Positions 43,836 to 52,753 of a stretch of DNA of 64,000 nucleotides are shown piece by piece (positions within the stretch are counted from its first letter, which is position 1; every line of letters starts with the position of its first letter). The position numbers and the translations under genes were made by a program. The stretch is from assembly GCA_045602925.1 (NCBI GenBank), contig JAZSCN010000012.1, positions 15,340-79,339 on the forward strand, given 5' to 3'. Origin of the DNA: UBA7477 sp045602925 (lineage in GTDB: Bacteria > Bacillota > Clostridia > Oscillospirales > Ruminococcaceae). The notes under the pieces were generated by a model, which was not told where the DNA came from, searched no databases, and saw nothing but the letters and a program-made list of their open reading frames with translations.

Positions 43836-45254
43836 ATGAAGCTTTATAACTCACTTACACATACTGTTGATGAATTTATCCCAAATGAACCAGGCAAGGT
43901 TTCTATGTATACATGTGGCCCTACAGTTTACCATTTTGCTCATATCGGTAACCTTAGAAGCTATATTATGGAGGACGTCCTTGAAAAGTATATGCGTTAT
44001 GTTGGTTATGACGTAAAGCGTGTAATGAATATTACTGATGTTGGACATCTTACTTCTGATGGTGATACTGGTGATGATAAGATGCTCAAGGGCGCAAAGA
44101 GAGAAAAGAAAACTGTTATGGAGATCGCAAAGTTCTATACAGATGCTTTTTTTGCGGATTGCGCAAAGCTTAATATTAAGACTCCTGATGTCGTACAGCC
44201 TGCAACAGGATATATCGACGAGTTCATTAAGGTTATATCCTCACTCATTGAGAAAGGTTACGCTTATGAAGCAGGCGGAAACATCTACTTTGATACTTCT
44301 AAGCTGTCTCAGTATTATGTTTTTGGCGACTTTAGAGAAGAAGATCTCGCGGTAGGTGTAAGAGAAGGCGTTGAGGCTGACTCTAATAAGAAAAATAAGG
44401 CAGATTTCGTACTCTGGTTTACAAAGTCTAAGTTTGATGACCAAGAACTGAAGTGGGATTCACCTTGGGGTATTGGTTACCCTGGTTGGCATATCGAATG
44501 CTCCTGCATTTCTATGAAGAATTTAGGCGAATACCTCGATATCCATTGTGGTGGTATTGACAACCAGTTCCCGCACCATACAAATGAAATTGCTCAATCA
44601 GAAGCATATGTAGGTCATAAGTGGTGTAACTATTGGTTCCACGTTCATCATCTGAATACAACAGGTGGAAAGATGTCTAAGTCTAAGGGCGAATTTCTCA
44701 CAGTTTCTCTCCTTGAAAGCAAGGGCTACGACCCACTTGTTTATAGATTTTTCTGCCTTGGTTCTCACTATAGAAAGTCACTTGTTTTCTCATATGAGAA
44801 TTTAGATAATGCTAAGGTTGCGTATGATAAGCTTGTTTCTCGTTGTGCTCAGCTTGTAGCAGCTAATGATAATACAAGCGTAAATACTAAGGATTTTGAT
44901 GAACTAAAGGCGTTATTTACTAATGCTATGGATGATGATGTAAATACTTCCAATGGTATTACTGCTATCTATGATGTTCTTAAAGCTGATACAAATCCTG
45001 CAACAAAGCTTGCTCTTTTAGAGGATTTTGATAAGGTTCTTTCAATTGATATTGTCAAAAAGGCAAGAAAGCTTACTTCTCAGGATGATAATAATGATAT
45101 TCCACAGGATATTCTAGACCTTGCAAATCAGCGTGCACAGGCAAGAAAGGATAAGAATTTTGCTCTTGCTGATGAGCTTAGAGAACAGATTTTTCAAATG
45201 GGATATGTTATTGAAGAAACAAGACAAGGAACAAAGATAACTAAGAAGGTATAA
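43836..45254 (+). CDS. cysS: Cysteinyl-tRNA synthetase
   Basis: A 472-residue class I synthetase. The HIGH-like motif is FAHIGNLRS, after the zinc Cys in MYTCGPTVY, and the KMSKS motif is GGKMSKSKGEF. Other zinc ligands are in WHIECSCIS and HHTNE. It lies 17 bases after cysE, so the T-box ties tRNA charging and cysteine synthesis together. Confidence 0.97.
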   Translation: MKLYNSLTHTVDEFIPNEPGKVSMYTCGPTVYHFAHIGNLRSYIMEDVLEKYMRYVGYDVKRVMNITDVGHLTSDGDTGDDKMLKGAKREKKTVMEIAKFYTDAFFADCAKLNIKTPDVVQPATGYIDEFIKVISSLIEKGYAYEAGGNIYFDTSKLSQYYVFGDFREEDLAVGVREGVEADSNKKNKADFVLWFTKSKFDDQELKWDSPWGIGYPGWHIECSCISMKNLGEYLDIHCGGIDNQFPHHTNEIAQSEAYVGHKWCNYWFHVHHLNTTGGKMSKSKGEFLTVSLLESKGYDPLVYRFFCLGSHYRKSLVFSYENLDNAKVAYDKLVSRCAQLVAANDNTSVNTKDFDELKALFTNAMDDDVNTSNGITAIYDVLKADTNPATKLALLEDFDKVLSIDIVKKARKLTSQDDNNDIPQDILDLANQRAQARKDKNFALADELREQIFQMGYVIEETRQGTKITKKV

Positions 45255-45264
45255 GGTAATTATT

Positions 45265-46134
45265 ATGAAAATGAATCCACAGAAAAGACTTAAAACGTCT
45301 AACAATGCAATGAAAGTCTTTAAAGCTTGTGTCGTTATGATGCTTTTGTCTGCTATAATGATATTAGCTTATGGCTGTATAGGCGCTCAGGACGAAATTG
45401 AGCTTAATGCAAAAAATCTAGACCTCGTCCAGTATAAAGTACCAAAGGATGATGCAAAAGTTGTCGTTTTTGAAACTACAATGGGTACTATGAAAGCTGT
45501 TCTTTACGAGGAATATGCACCTAAATATTGCGAGTATTTTATTGACCTTGTTGAATCCGGCTACTATAATGATACATATTATTTTCAGATTGAAAGTGAC
45601 CAGAATGCTTATGCTTTCGGCGGTGCTAAATCAAACACTGGTAATGATACCGACGACACAGATAAAAAGAATTTAGAGCCTGAAAAAACGGAATCTCTGT
45701 GGCCATTCAGAGGTGCACTTTGTACTTACGGTAAAGAAAAAGGTATTTTTAATAAGCGTAATCTTACGGGTAGTAGAATTCTCTTCGTTAATTCCGTAGA
45801 ATTTACAGATGAGCTTATTGATGAAATGAAAAGCATTAAGGATGCCAACGAAGACCTTGTTAATAATTTCATAGAAAATGGCGGTGTCCCGAATTTTTCA
45901 CAGCAGTTTACGGTTTTCGGTCAGGTATATTGTGGACTTGATGTTTTAGAGTCAATTTGTAATGCAGAAGTTAATGACCAAAAACAACCTGTTGAGGATA
46001 TTAAAATCATTTCGGCTACAATTTCAACATACAAAGAGCACAAGCTCGAAAACGAGGAAGAATTCTTTAAAGAAAGCTTTAAGACAGAAGATTCGTCACA
46101 AGCTGATGATTCATCCAATTTTATAGATGAATAA
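45265..46134 (+). CDS. Cyclophilin-type peptidyl-prolyl isomerase, membrane-attached
   Basis: A 289-residue protein with a hydrophobic N-terminus ending in a lipobox-like LAYGC and a cyclophilin domain. VVFETTMGTMKAVLYEEYAPKYCEYFIDLVESGYYNDTYY (quoted by its key parts VFETTMGTM and YAPKYCEYF) matches the cyclophilin start; the end FGQVYCGLDVLESI is also typical. The usual catalytic Arg motif FHR is replaced by FQIESDQ, so activity may be weak. The acidic tail lies outside the domain. It follows cysS by 10 bases. Confidence 0.85.
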   Translation: MKMNPQKRLKTSNNAMKVFKACVVMMLLSAIMILAYGCIGAQDEIELNAKNLDLVQYKVPKDDAKVVVFETTMGTMKAVLYEEYAPKYCEYFIDLVESGYYNDTYYFQIESDQNAYAFGGAKSNTGNDTDDTDKKNLEPEKTESLWPFRGALCTYGKEKGIFNKRNLTGSRILFVNSVEFTDELIDEMKSIKDANEDLVNNFIENGGVPNFSQQFTVFGQVYCGLDVLESICNAEVNDQKQPVEDIKIISATISTYKEHKLENEEEFFKESFKTEDSSQADDSSNFIDE

Positions 46135-46136
46135 TA

Positions 46137-46164
46137 AAAACCTCCTGGATTCAGGAGGTTTTTT
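46137..46164. terminator. Bidirectional terminator with a stop codon in the hairpin
   Basis: AAACCTCCTG pairs with CAGGAGGTTT around GATT, with runs on both sides. The stop codon of the minus-strand S1 gene lies inside the hairpin. Confidence 0.88.
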
Positions 46165-47074
46165 GTGTGCCCAAATGGCCATCTATTCGCTTGTCAGAGC
46201 TCTTGGTAGAATATACCCAATCTGTTACTATGCCATTTTTGATGAAGTATTCAAAATCTTTATTTAATTTTGAATCAAATGAATCTACAATAATCAGTTT
46301 TATTTTCTTTTTTTCTGGAATGATAGCCTTTATGTATACACTTGCAGCTTGACCGACTTTTACATTTTCAAAAGGTTCTGCAAGTCCTGCAAGGTTAGGA
46401 GTAAGCTCAACAAATACTCCATAATCTTCAATTGAACGTATAACTCCTCCGACAGTTTCTCCTTGTGTAAATTTTAAGGCGTTTTCCTCCCACGTTCCAA
46501 GAAGTTCTTTGTGTGAAAGTGAAATTCTGCCATCTTTTACTGATTTTACTATAGCGAGAATATCGTCACCATTAGAAAATCTATCTGAAGGATGGGATAT
46601 TCTTGATACAGATATTGAGTCAATTGTTATTAGCGACGATATACCACAGCCAACATCTACAAAGCTACCGAACTGTTCGTTGTGAGTTACTTTTGCTTTT
46701 ATTACCTGGCCTGGGACTAGATTCATAATGTAATTTTTCATACATTCTTCCTGGGCTAATCTACGAGATAATAATACAGTTCCATCATCATGAACATCTG
46801 TAACCTTAAAGCAAACAGGCTTATTAACTCTCGCTAGTAAAGCTATGTCTTTTGTGCTACCATCTGATATTCCAATAGCACCTTCGCATCTCGGAATTAT
46901 ACCTCGACAACAGGGGAGCTCAACAATAAGATTATGCTCGTTATCACAAATTATTGCCTTAGCTTCAAGTATCTTACCCATAAGCATTGAATGCTTAAGC
47001 GCTTCGAGTGAAATAATGCTACTTATGTTATCTTGTCTTTCAATTAGTTTTCCTTCCGGATAATAGTTTTGCAT
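46151..47074 (-). CDS. S1 RNA-binding domain protein
   Basis: A 307-residue protein with three S1-like OB folds (about residues 30-105, 118-195 and 205-275), the last two best kept: PGQVIKAKVTHNEQFGSFVDVG and GETVGGVIRSIEDYGVFVEL. It resembles ribosomal protein S1-like proteins of Firmicutes rather than full S1, which has more repeats. Probably binds mRNA or the ribosome; not proven. GGAGG precedes the ATG. It follows the small hypothetical gene after 51 bases and ends inside a bidirectional terminator. Confidence 0.88.
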   Translation of the reverse strand: MQNYYPEGKLIERQDNISSIISLEALKHSMLMGKILEAKAIICDNEHNLIVELPCCRGIIPRCEGAIGISDGSTKDIALLARVNKPVCFKVTDVHDDGTVLLSRRLAQEECMKNYIMNLVPGQVIKAKVTHNEQFGSFVDVGCGISSLITIDSISVSRISHPSDRFSNGDDILAIVKSVKDGRISLSHKELLGTWEENALKFTQGETVGGVIRSIEDYGVFVELTPNLAGLAEPFENVKVGQAASVYIKAIIPEKKKIKLIIVDSFDSKLNKDFEYFIKNGIVTDWVYSTKSSDKRIDGHLGTQKTS

Positions 47075-47125
47075 TTTGTACCTCCAAATTGTTTATTGGT
47101 AATACTTATGCAATAAACTTTATAG

Positions 47126-47443
47126 TTATGATAATTCTTTAACCTTAAGACCACCTCTTGAAATTAATTGCTTTTTTACCTGTGCAGATGAAATTGGGTC
47201 GCATATAATATCTACTTTTGCTGCAGATCTAATAGGATTTCTATCATCAGAAATAATAGAAACATACGGTTGTATATTATTAACACCTTGACCAATGTAT
47301 GCATAAGAAACCCTGTCTTTGTTTGATGGGAAACGTTTGTCGGTTATTGATATTCGTTTGATTCCTGGAATAGTGTTTTTGATTTTGCTACAAGCTAAGT
47401 CTGCAAGGTCAATAGATTCAAATTCTGCGCTAATTTTACTCAT
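47126..47443 (-). CDS. Hypothetical protein, 105 residues
   Basis: No family recognised. The N-terminal half has an alpha/beta look (ISAEFESIDLADLACSKIKN then IKRISITD) as in small stress-protein or ACT-like folds, but this is only a shape resemblance. No signal or membrane segment is present. AAGGAG before the ATG and position upstream of the S1 gene on the same strand support it as real. A 150-base gap to the divergent DUF951 gene must hold promoters for both. Confidence 0.65.
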   Translation of the reverse strand: MSKISAEFESIDLADLACSKIKNTIPGIKRISITDKRFPSNKDRVSYAYIGQGVNNIQPYVSIISDDRNPIRSAAKVDIICDPISSAQVKKQLISRGGLKVKELS

Positions 47444-47532
47444 ATTTATTTCTCCTTAATAATTTCTTTGTTCTTATTTTTGTCAATGCTTGATTAATTA
47501 TTCATATAGGCATTAAATATTGCTTTTAACAC

Positions 47533-47561
47533 TTGCTAAGAAATACAAAATATGTTATAAT
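47533..47561 (+). promoter_or_regulatory. Promoter of DUF951-prfA genes
   Basis: TTGCTA and a perfect TATAAT are separated by 17 bases. Confidence 0.68.
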
Positions 47562-47593
47562 AATATAAATATGGCTGAAAGGAGTACTGCATT

Positions 47594-47788
47594 ATGGATA
47601 TTGAAAAGAATGACATTCTGCTGATGAAAAAAGAACACCCCTGTGGAAGTCGTGAAATGCTTGTAATGCGCTCTGGTATGGACTTCAGACTTAGATGTAG
47701 AGGTTGTGGACATGAAATTATGATTCCACGCTCGAAGGCAGAAAAAAACGTTAAAAAGGTAATAAAGCCGGAGGTCGAGAACCCATAG
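47594..47788 (+). CDS. DUF951 family protein
   Basis: A 64-residue protein of the DUF951 family. The family features are KKEHPCGS near residue 13, the RSGMDFRLRCRGCGHEIMIPR block and closing basic residues. Three cysteines (HPCG, CRGC) may bind zinc. Function is unknown. In Firmicutes it often lies near rpsF, ychF or translation genes; here it precedes prfA by 48 bases. AAAGGAG precedes the ATG. Confidence 0.93.
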   Translation: MDIEKNDILLMKKEHPCGSREMLVMRSGMDFRLRCRGCGHEIMIPRSKAEKNVKKVIKPEVENP

Positions 47789-47836
47789 CTTTACTAGTTC
47801 TATATGCGTTAATATATAATTTTGGAGGAATAGTTT

Positions 47837-48916
47837 ATGTTTGAAAAATTAAAGGTGCTTTCAGAAAAGTACGATAGTATAAATGAACAGCTAATGGACC
47901 CCGATGTAATCAATGACCAGCAGCAGTATAAGAATCTTATGAAGGAGTATAAGTCACTTACTCCTATTATCGAAAAGTTCAGAGAGTATACTAAGGCAAA
48001 GGAAGGCTTTGAGGAAGCCGTTGAACTTTTGGATGCAGGTGGACTTGAAAAAGACTTTAAGGAAATGGTACAAATGCAGTATGACGAATGTAAGGAGTCA
48101 ATGGCATCTTGTGCTGAGGAGCTTAAAATTCTACTTTTACCTAAGGACCCTAATGACGATAAGAACGTTATAATCGAAATCCGTGGTGGCGCAGGTGGCG
48201 AAGAAGCATCTCTCTTTGCTAATTCTCTCTACAGAATGTATACTATGTATGCCGAAGCTAAGGGTTGGAAGATTGAGATTATGAATGCCAACGAAACTGA
48301 GCTTGGTGGCTATAAGGAAATTTCCTTCAGCGTTCAGGGCGAAGGCGCATATTCACGCTTTAAGTACGAAAGTGGCGTTCATAGAGTACAGCGTGTTCCT
48401 GAAACAGAATCTCAGGGTAGAGTTCATACTTCTACAGTTACCGTCGCCGTATTGCCTGAAGCTGAGGATGTAGAGCTTGATATTAATGAAGCAACTGATC
48501 TTAAGATTGATGTATTTAGAGCATCCGGTGCTGGTGGACAGCATATCAATAAGACAGAATCAGCTATTAGAATTACCTATCTGCCAACAGGTCTTGTTGT
48601 TGAATGTCAGGATGAACGTAGCCAGCATAAGAACAAGGAAAAGGCTATGAGAGTTCTTCGTTCAAGACTTCTTGAAGAAAAGCAGAGAGCTCAGACAGAT
48701 GAAATCGCATCTGTTAGACGTTCGCAGGTCGGTACCGGTGACCGTTCAGAAAGAATAAGAACCTATAACTATCCGGAGGGAAGACTCAGTGACCACAGAA
48801 TCGGTCTTACTATTTATAGACTTGAGTATATCCTTAATGGTAACCTTGATGAAGTAATTGATGCACTTGCTACTGCTGACCAGGCAGCAAAGCTTTCAGC
48901 TCAGGAAGAAGCGTAA
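47837..48916 (+). CDS. prfA: Peptide chain release factor 1
   Basis: A 359-residue release factor for UAA and UAG. The recognition motif is PET in RVPETESQGRVHTS, in place of the usual PAT/PVT, and GGQ lies in GAGGQHINKTESA. The order of domains is standard. The PxT pattern separates it from prfB at 7 kb. tsaC-like gene starts 4 bases after its stop. TTGGAGGA precedes the ATG. Confidence 0.97.
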   Translation: MFEKLKVLSEKYDSINEQLMDPDVINDQQQYKNLMKEYKSLTPIIEKFREYTKAKEGFEEAVELLDAGGLEKDFKEMVQMQYDECKESMASCAEELKILLLPKDPNDDKNVIIEIRGGAGGEEASLFANSLYRMYTMYAEAKGWKIEIMNANETELGGYKEISFSVQGEGAYSRFKYESGVHRVQRVPETESQGRVHTSTVTVAVLPEAEDVELDINEATDLKIDVFRASGAGGQHINKTESAIRITYLPTGLVVECQDERSQHKNKEKAMRVLRSRLLEEKQRAQTDEIASVRRSQVGTGDRSERIRTYNYPEGRLSDHRIGLTIYRLEYILNGNLDEVIDALATADQAAKLSAQEEA

Positions 48917-48920
48917 TATA

Positions 48921-49943
48921 ATGCAGGAAAAATATACGACAAGAATATTGTCGACAAGCGATGATGATATAAAAATCGCTTCACAACTTATCTGTAGCTC
49001 GCAGGTTGTCGGTATGCCTACTGAAACCGTTTATGGATTGGCTGCCGATGCTACCAATGAGCAGGCTGTCATAAAAATATTTGAAGCAAAGGGCAGACCT
49101 TCGGATAATCCGCTTATTGTCCATATTTCCAGTCTTGATATGCTCGATGACATTGTAGAAAGTGTACCTGAACTTGCCGTAAAATGTGCAAAGAACTTCT
49201 GGCCGGGACCTCTTACTATGGTTTTACCAAAGAAGAAAGTTATTCCTGCTGTTACTAGTGGTGGACTTGATACTGTAGGCGTTAGATACCCTTCAGACGA
49301 AACTGCACAGAAGCTTATATCTTTTAGTGGTAAGCCTCTTGCAGCACCTTCTGCCAATCTTTCGGGTAGTCCTAGTCCCACAACAGCTAAGCACGTATTC
49401 GACGATATGAATGGCAGAATTCCTGCGATAATTGATGGTGGAAGCTGTAATGTCGGCGTTGAATCTACAGTTATTAGCTTTGATGGCGATTCTATTAGAC
49501 TTTTAAGACCTGGATTTGTTTCTGTTGAAATGCTTAGTGAGATAACAGAGAATATCATCATTGATAAAGGCGTATTAGAACAATTAGCATTGAATGTAAA
49601 GGTTTCTTCGCCAGGAATGAAGTATAAGCATTATTCACCTAAAGCTGATATATATATTATAAAGGGCAGTTTTGATAAATTTAAACAGTATGTTTTAGAT
49701 AACAAGAATGATGCCGATGCCGTTATGCTTTTTGATGATGAATTTGAAATTGACGGAGTTAAAACCGTATTATATGGAAAATCATCCGACGAACAAGCAC
49801 AACGTGTGTTTGGCGCACTCAGAGAATGTGATGAAATAGGAGCAACGCGAGTATTTGTTCGTTGTCCTTCTACCGAGGGCGTTGGACTTGCTGTATATAA
49901 CAGACTACTTAGAGCTGCTGGGTTTAAACTTATTGAATTATAA
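48921..49943 (+). CDS. Threonylcarbamoyl-AMP synthase (Sua5 type)
   Basis: A 340-residue enzyme that makes the activated intermediate for the t6A37 modification of ANN-decoding tRNAs. The YrdC domain has GMPTETVYGLAADA, KGRPSDNPLIVHI and SANLSGSPSPT. After about residue 210 a linker (SPGMKYKHYSPKAD) leads to the C-terminal Sua5 domain, so this is the long form. The t6A product is the substrate of MtaB at 58 kb. I use ATG at 48921, just after prfA; AGAAGCG upstream is a weak ribosome site, consistent with coupled translation. Confidence 0.95.
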   Translation: MQEKYTTRILSTSDDDIKIASQLICSSQVVGMPTETVYGLAADATNEQAVIKIFEAKGRPSDNPLIVHISSLDMLDDIVESVPELAVKCAKNFWPGPLTMVLPKKKVIPAVTSGGLDTVGVRYPSDETAQKLISFSGKPLAAPSANLSGSPSPTTAKHVFDDMNGRIPAIIDGGSCNVGVESTVISFDGDSIRLLRPGFVSVEMLSEITENIIIDKGVLEQLALNVKVSSPGMKYKHYSPKADIYIIKGSFDKFKQYVLDNKNDADAVMLFDDEFEIDGVKTVLYGKSSDEQAQRVFGALRECDEIGATRVFVRCPSTEGVGLAVYNRLLRAAGFKLIEL

Positions 49944-49956
49944 AGGGGAGCATAAT

Positions 49957-50607
49957 ATGGGCTTTCTATTTGGTGACAACAAAATAACTCCAAAGCGCGG
50001 CACGATAGGTGTAATAGGTCTTACAGGTCAAAGTGGCTCTGGAAAAACTATGGTAAGCGATTATCTCGGTGACTGTGGTTATTCGATAATTAACGCCGAC
50101 CTTGTTGCTCGCGCTGTTACAATGAGAGGCAGTGCTTGTAATAGAGAGCTTAGAAAACTTTTTCCTAGCTGTATTAATGAAGATTTAGAGCTTGACAGAA
50201 GAAAGCTTGGCTCTATCGTTTTTAATGATAAAGAAAAGCTTGAACTTCTAAATGCTACAATCTTTCCATATATCAATAAGCTTATTGATATTGAAATTTC
50301 AGAATTTGAAGAACGAGGTAGCAAGCTTGTTATCTTAGATGCTCCAACTTTGTTCGAGGCGGGTGCTGATAAGCATTGTGATATGATTATCAGTGTTGTT
50401 TCTGACGATACTTTAAGAGAAAATAGAATTATTAAAAGAGATAATCTTACAAGAGAACAGGTTAGCGCAAGATTTGCATCTCAATTGCCTAAGAGCTTTT
50501 TTATTAAGAACTCTGACTATGTAATTGAAAATGACGGCTCTAAGGAAGCTCTCCTTAATTCAGTGAAGACTCTTTTTGATAATATTAAGGAGCATTTTAA
50601 TGTTTAA
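49957..50607 (+). CDS. coaE: Dephospho-CoA kinase
   Basis: A 216-residue kinase for the last step of coenzyme A synthesis. The P-loop is GLTGQSGSGKT (residues ~20-30), with INADLVAR, the VILDAPTLFEAG block and RxxxRDxLTREQVSAR-like helix. An N-terminal extension of ~17 residues precedes the usual start. I use ATG 49957 after AAAGGGGAG. It overlaps the next gene by 8 bases. Confidence 0.95.
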   Translation: MGFLFGDNKITPKRGTIGVIGLTGQSGSGKTMVSDYLGDCGYSIINADLVARAVTMRGSACNRELRKLFPSCINEDLELDRRKLGSIVFNDKEKLELLNATIFPYINKLIDIEISEFEERGSKLVILDAPTLFEAGADKHCDMIISVVSDDTLRENRIIKRDNLTREQVSARFASQLPKSFFIKNSDYVIENDGSKEALLNSVKTLFDNIKEHFNV

Positions 50608-51169
50608 AAAAGTAAAGAAGCAGCGTAGTAAAGCTTCGGTATTACTGTTTTTTTTAGCGGTAATTGTATTTATAGTTGGTATGTTTTTTGTGTTGCGTGA
50701 GCTTTTATTTCCTAAGGCTTACGAGCAATTCACTGATGAATATAGCCAGTATTATGATATAGATGAAGATTTTATATTTGCTGTAATAAATACCGAAAGT
50801 GGTTTTGACAAAAATGCAAAATCTGATGTCGGAGCTAGTGGACTTATGCAGATAATGGAGAATGCATTTACTTGGTCTAAAAAGCATTTGAATGTTATTC
50901 ATACCGATATTAGTTATGATGACCTTATGAATCCTGAGTATAATATAGAGTATGGATGCTGTATGCTCTCGTATTATTATGAAAAGTATGATTCGCTTGA
51001 GCTTGCCGCTGCGGCCTATCACGCCGGTACCACTCAGGTTGATGAATGGCTAAGCGATGGAGTGATTTCTGCGACAGATTTTGATTATAATGATATTCCG
51101 TCGTCTGCTACATCACACTACGTTAAAAAGGTAATGAGAGCCTATAAGGCTTATAAATATTTCTATTAA
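50600..51169 (+). CDS. Lytic transglycosylase (SLT domain)
   Basis: A 189-residue membrane-anchored cell wall enzyme that cuts peptidoglycan. A basic N-terminus and one membrane helix (~12-34) precede the SLT domain, with catalytic Glu in INTESGFDKNA, GASGLMQIM, and NIEYGCCMLSYYYEKY and AAAAYHAG for the goose lysozyme-like fold. It overlaps coaE, as is common in clostridia. AAGGAG precedes the ATG at 50600. Confidence 0.94.
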   Translation: MFKKVKKQRSKASVLLFFLAVIVFIVGMFFVLRELLFPKAYEQFTDEYSQYYDIDEDFIFAVINTESGFDKNAKSDVGASGLMQIMENAFTWSKKHLNVIHTDISYDDLMNPEYNIEYGCCMLSYYYEKYDSLELAAAAYHAGTTQVDEWLSDGVISATDFDYNDIPSSATSHYVKKVMRAYKAYKYFY

Positions 51170-51188
51170 AACAAAGGAGCTGAATATA

Positions 51189-52595
51189 ATGGATTGCGAA
51201 AAGACAAAAGCAGAAATTTTAAAGGAAAAGCTTTTTAGCGCAAGAAAAAACGCTTATCTTGAAATGGACGAAAGCGAAATTGATGAAGCGTATGATTTTT
51301 GTGAAGGCTATAAGGACTTTCTTACTAAAGCTAAAATTGAAAGAGAATTTGTTGTTGAAACAATAGCCAGAGCACAGCAAATGGGCTTTTCTGAGTTTAA
51401 TAGAAATCGCAAGTACGCACCAGGCGAGAAGTTTTATGTAGTCAATAGGGGAAAGGCAGTTATTCTTTGTGTAATGGGTTCCAGACCACTCACAGACGGA
51501 ATAAGACTTACAGCAGCTCATATCGATTCTCCTAGACTTGACCTTAAGCAACATCCGCTTTACGAGGATAAGGAAATTGCACTTTTTAAAACCCACTACT
51601 ATGGTGGAATTAAGAAGTATCAGTGGTCAACTGTTCCAATGAGTCTGCATGGTGTTGTTGTCCGTGAGGATGGTACAACTGTTGAGGTGAATATCGGTGA
51701 GGACGAAGGCGACCCACAGTTTTGTGTATGTGACCTTCTTATACACCTTGCTGATGAACAAATGAAAAGACCTGCAGCCAAGATTATTACAGGTGAGGAA
51801 CTTAATCTGCTTATTGGCTCAAGACCATTTAAAGATGATAAGGCATCAGAGCTTGTAAAACTAAATATTCTCAATATTCTTAACGAAAAGTACGGAATAA
51901 TTGAAGATGACTTTATCTCTGCAGAGCTTGAGGCAGTTCCTGCATATAAGGCTGTTGACGTAGGTCTTGACAGAAGTCTTATCGGTGGTTACGGGCAGGA
52001 CGACAAGGTTTGTGCTTATACTCAGCTTGAAGCTATTATGGAGATAGATAATCCGGCTTATACTTGCTGTGCAGTGTTTGCTGACAAGGAAGAAATAGGC
52101 AGTACAGGTAATACAGGTCTTGAAAGCTCATTCCTTAAGTATTTTATCTATCGTCTGGCTGATTCATTCGGATTAAGTGGAATCGACGTGATTTCTGCTA
52201 CAGAGGCACTTTCTGCTGACGTAAATGCAGCTTTTGACCCAACCTTCCCAGAACCGATTGATATAAGAAACGGCGCACAGCTCAACTACGGCGTATGTGT
52301 TACTAAGTATACCGGCGCAAGAGGCAAGTCCGGCACATCAGACGCTTCTGCTGAATTTGTTGGCAAGGTTAGAAAACTTCTTAATGATGGAAATGTTAAA
52401 TGGCAGACAGGTGAGCTTGGCAAGGTTGACGCAGGTGGCGGCGGAACAGTTGCTATGTATCTTGCTAATCTTGATATCGATGTAATTGACGTCGGTGTTC
52501 CTGTTCTTTCAATGCACTCGCCATTTGAAATTACTTCTAAGATTGACACCTATATGGCGTACAAGGCGTTCAAGTGTTTCTTTGAAGAACGATAA
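51189..52595 (+). CDS. M18 family aminopeptidase
   Basis: A 468-residue cytosolic zinc aminopeptidase. Metal-binding and catalytic segments are AAHIDSPRLDL, GGYGQDDKVCAY, FADKEEIGSTGNTG and MHSPFE at the end. The KTHYYGGIKKYQW block is typical of the clostridial M18 group. It removes N-terminal residues, usually acidic or neutral, from peptides. It follows the transglycosylase gene by 19 bases with AAAGGAG. Confidence 0.95.
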   Translation: MDCEKTKAEILKEKLFSARKNAYLEMDESEIDEAYDFCEGYKDFLTKAKIEREFVVETIARAQQMGFSEFNRNRKYAPGEKFYVVNRGKAVILCVMGSRPLTDGIRLTAAHIDSPRLDLKQHPLYEDKEIALFKTHYYGGIKKYQWSTVPMSLHGVVVREDGTTVEVNIGEDEGDPQFCVCDLLIHLADEQMKRPAAKIITGEELNLLIGSRPFKDDKASELVKLNILNILNEKYGIIEDDFISAELEAVPAYKAVDVGLDRSLIGGYGQDDKVCAYTQLEAIMEIDNPAYTCCAVFADKEEIGSTGNTGLESSFLKYFIYRLADSFGLSGIDVISATEALSADVNAAFDPTFPEPIDIRNGAQLNYGVCVTKYTGARGKSGTSDASAEFVGKVRKLLNDGNVKWQTGELGKVDAGGGGTVAMYLANLDIDVIDVGVPVLSMHSPFEITSKIDTYMAYKAFKCFFEER

Positions 52596-52615
52596 TTTGT
52601 ATATGTATAATTTTA

Positions 52616-52645
52616 GCCCTTCGGATAATAACCGAAGGGCTTTTT
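52616..52645 (+). terminator. Terminator of the prfA-aminopeptidase gene run
   Basis: GCCCTTCGG pairs with CCGAAGGGC around a 7-base loop, followed by TTTTT. Confidence 0.9.
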
Positions 52646-52695
52646 GCGTATTCGTATATTTAAAGATATATGTACTTGAAAATTATCAATCAGCT

Positions 52696-52735
52696 TGTCA
52701 AATCGACATATTTATCACATCACAGGATTTATAAT
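52696..52735 (+). promoter_or_regulatory. spoIIGA promoter with Spo0A-like boxes
   Basis: TATAAT lies at 52730-52735 with no -35 at the usual distance. TGTCAAA at 52696-52702 and the reverse-strand TGTCGAT at 52702-52708 each match the Spo0A box TGTCGAA at 6 of 7 positions, and cover the -35 region. Confidence 0.5.
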
Positions 52736-52753
52736 ATGCTTGGAAGTGATTGT

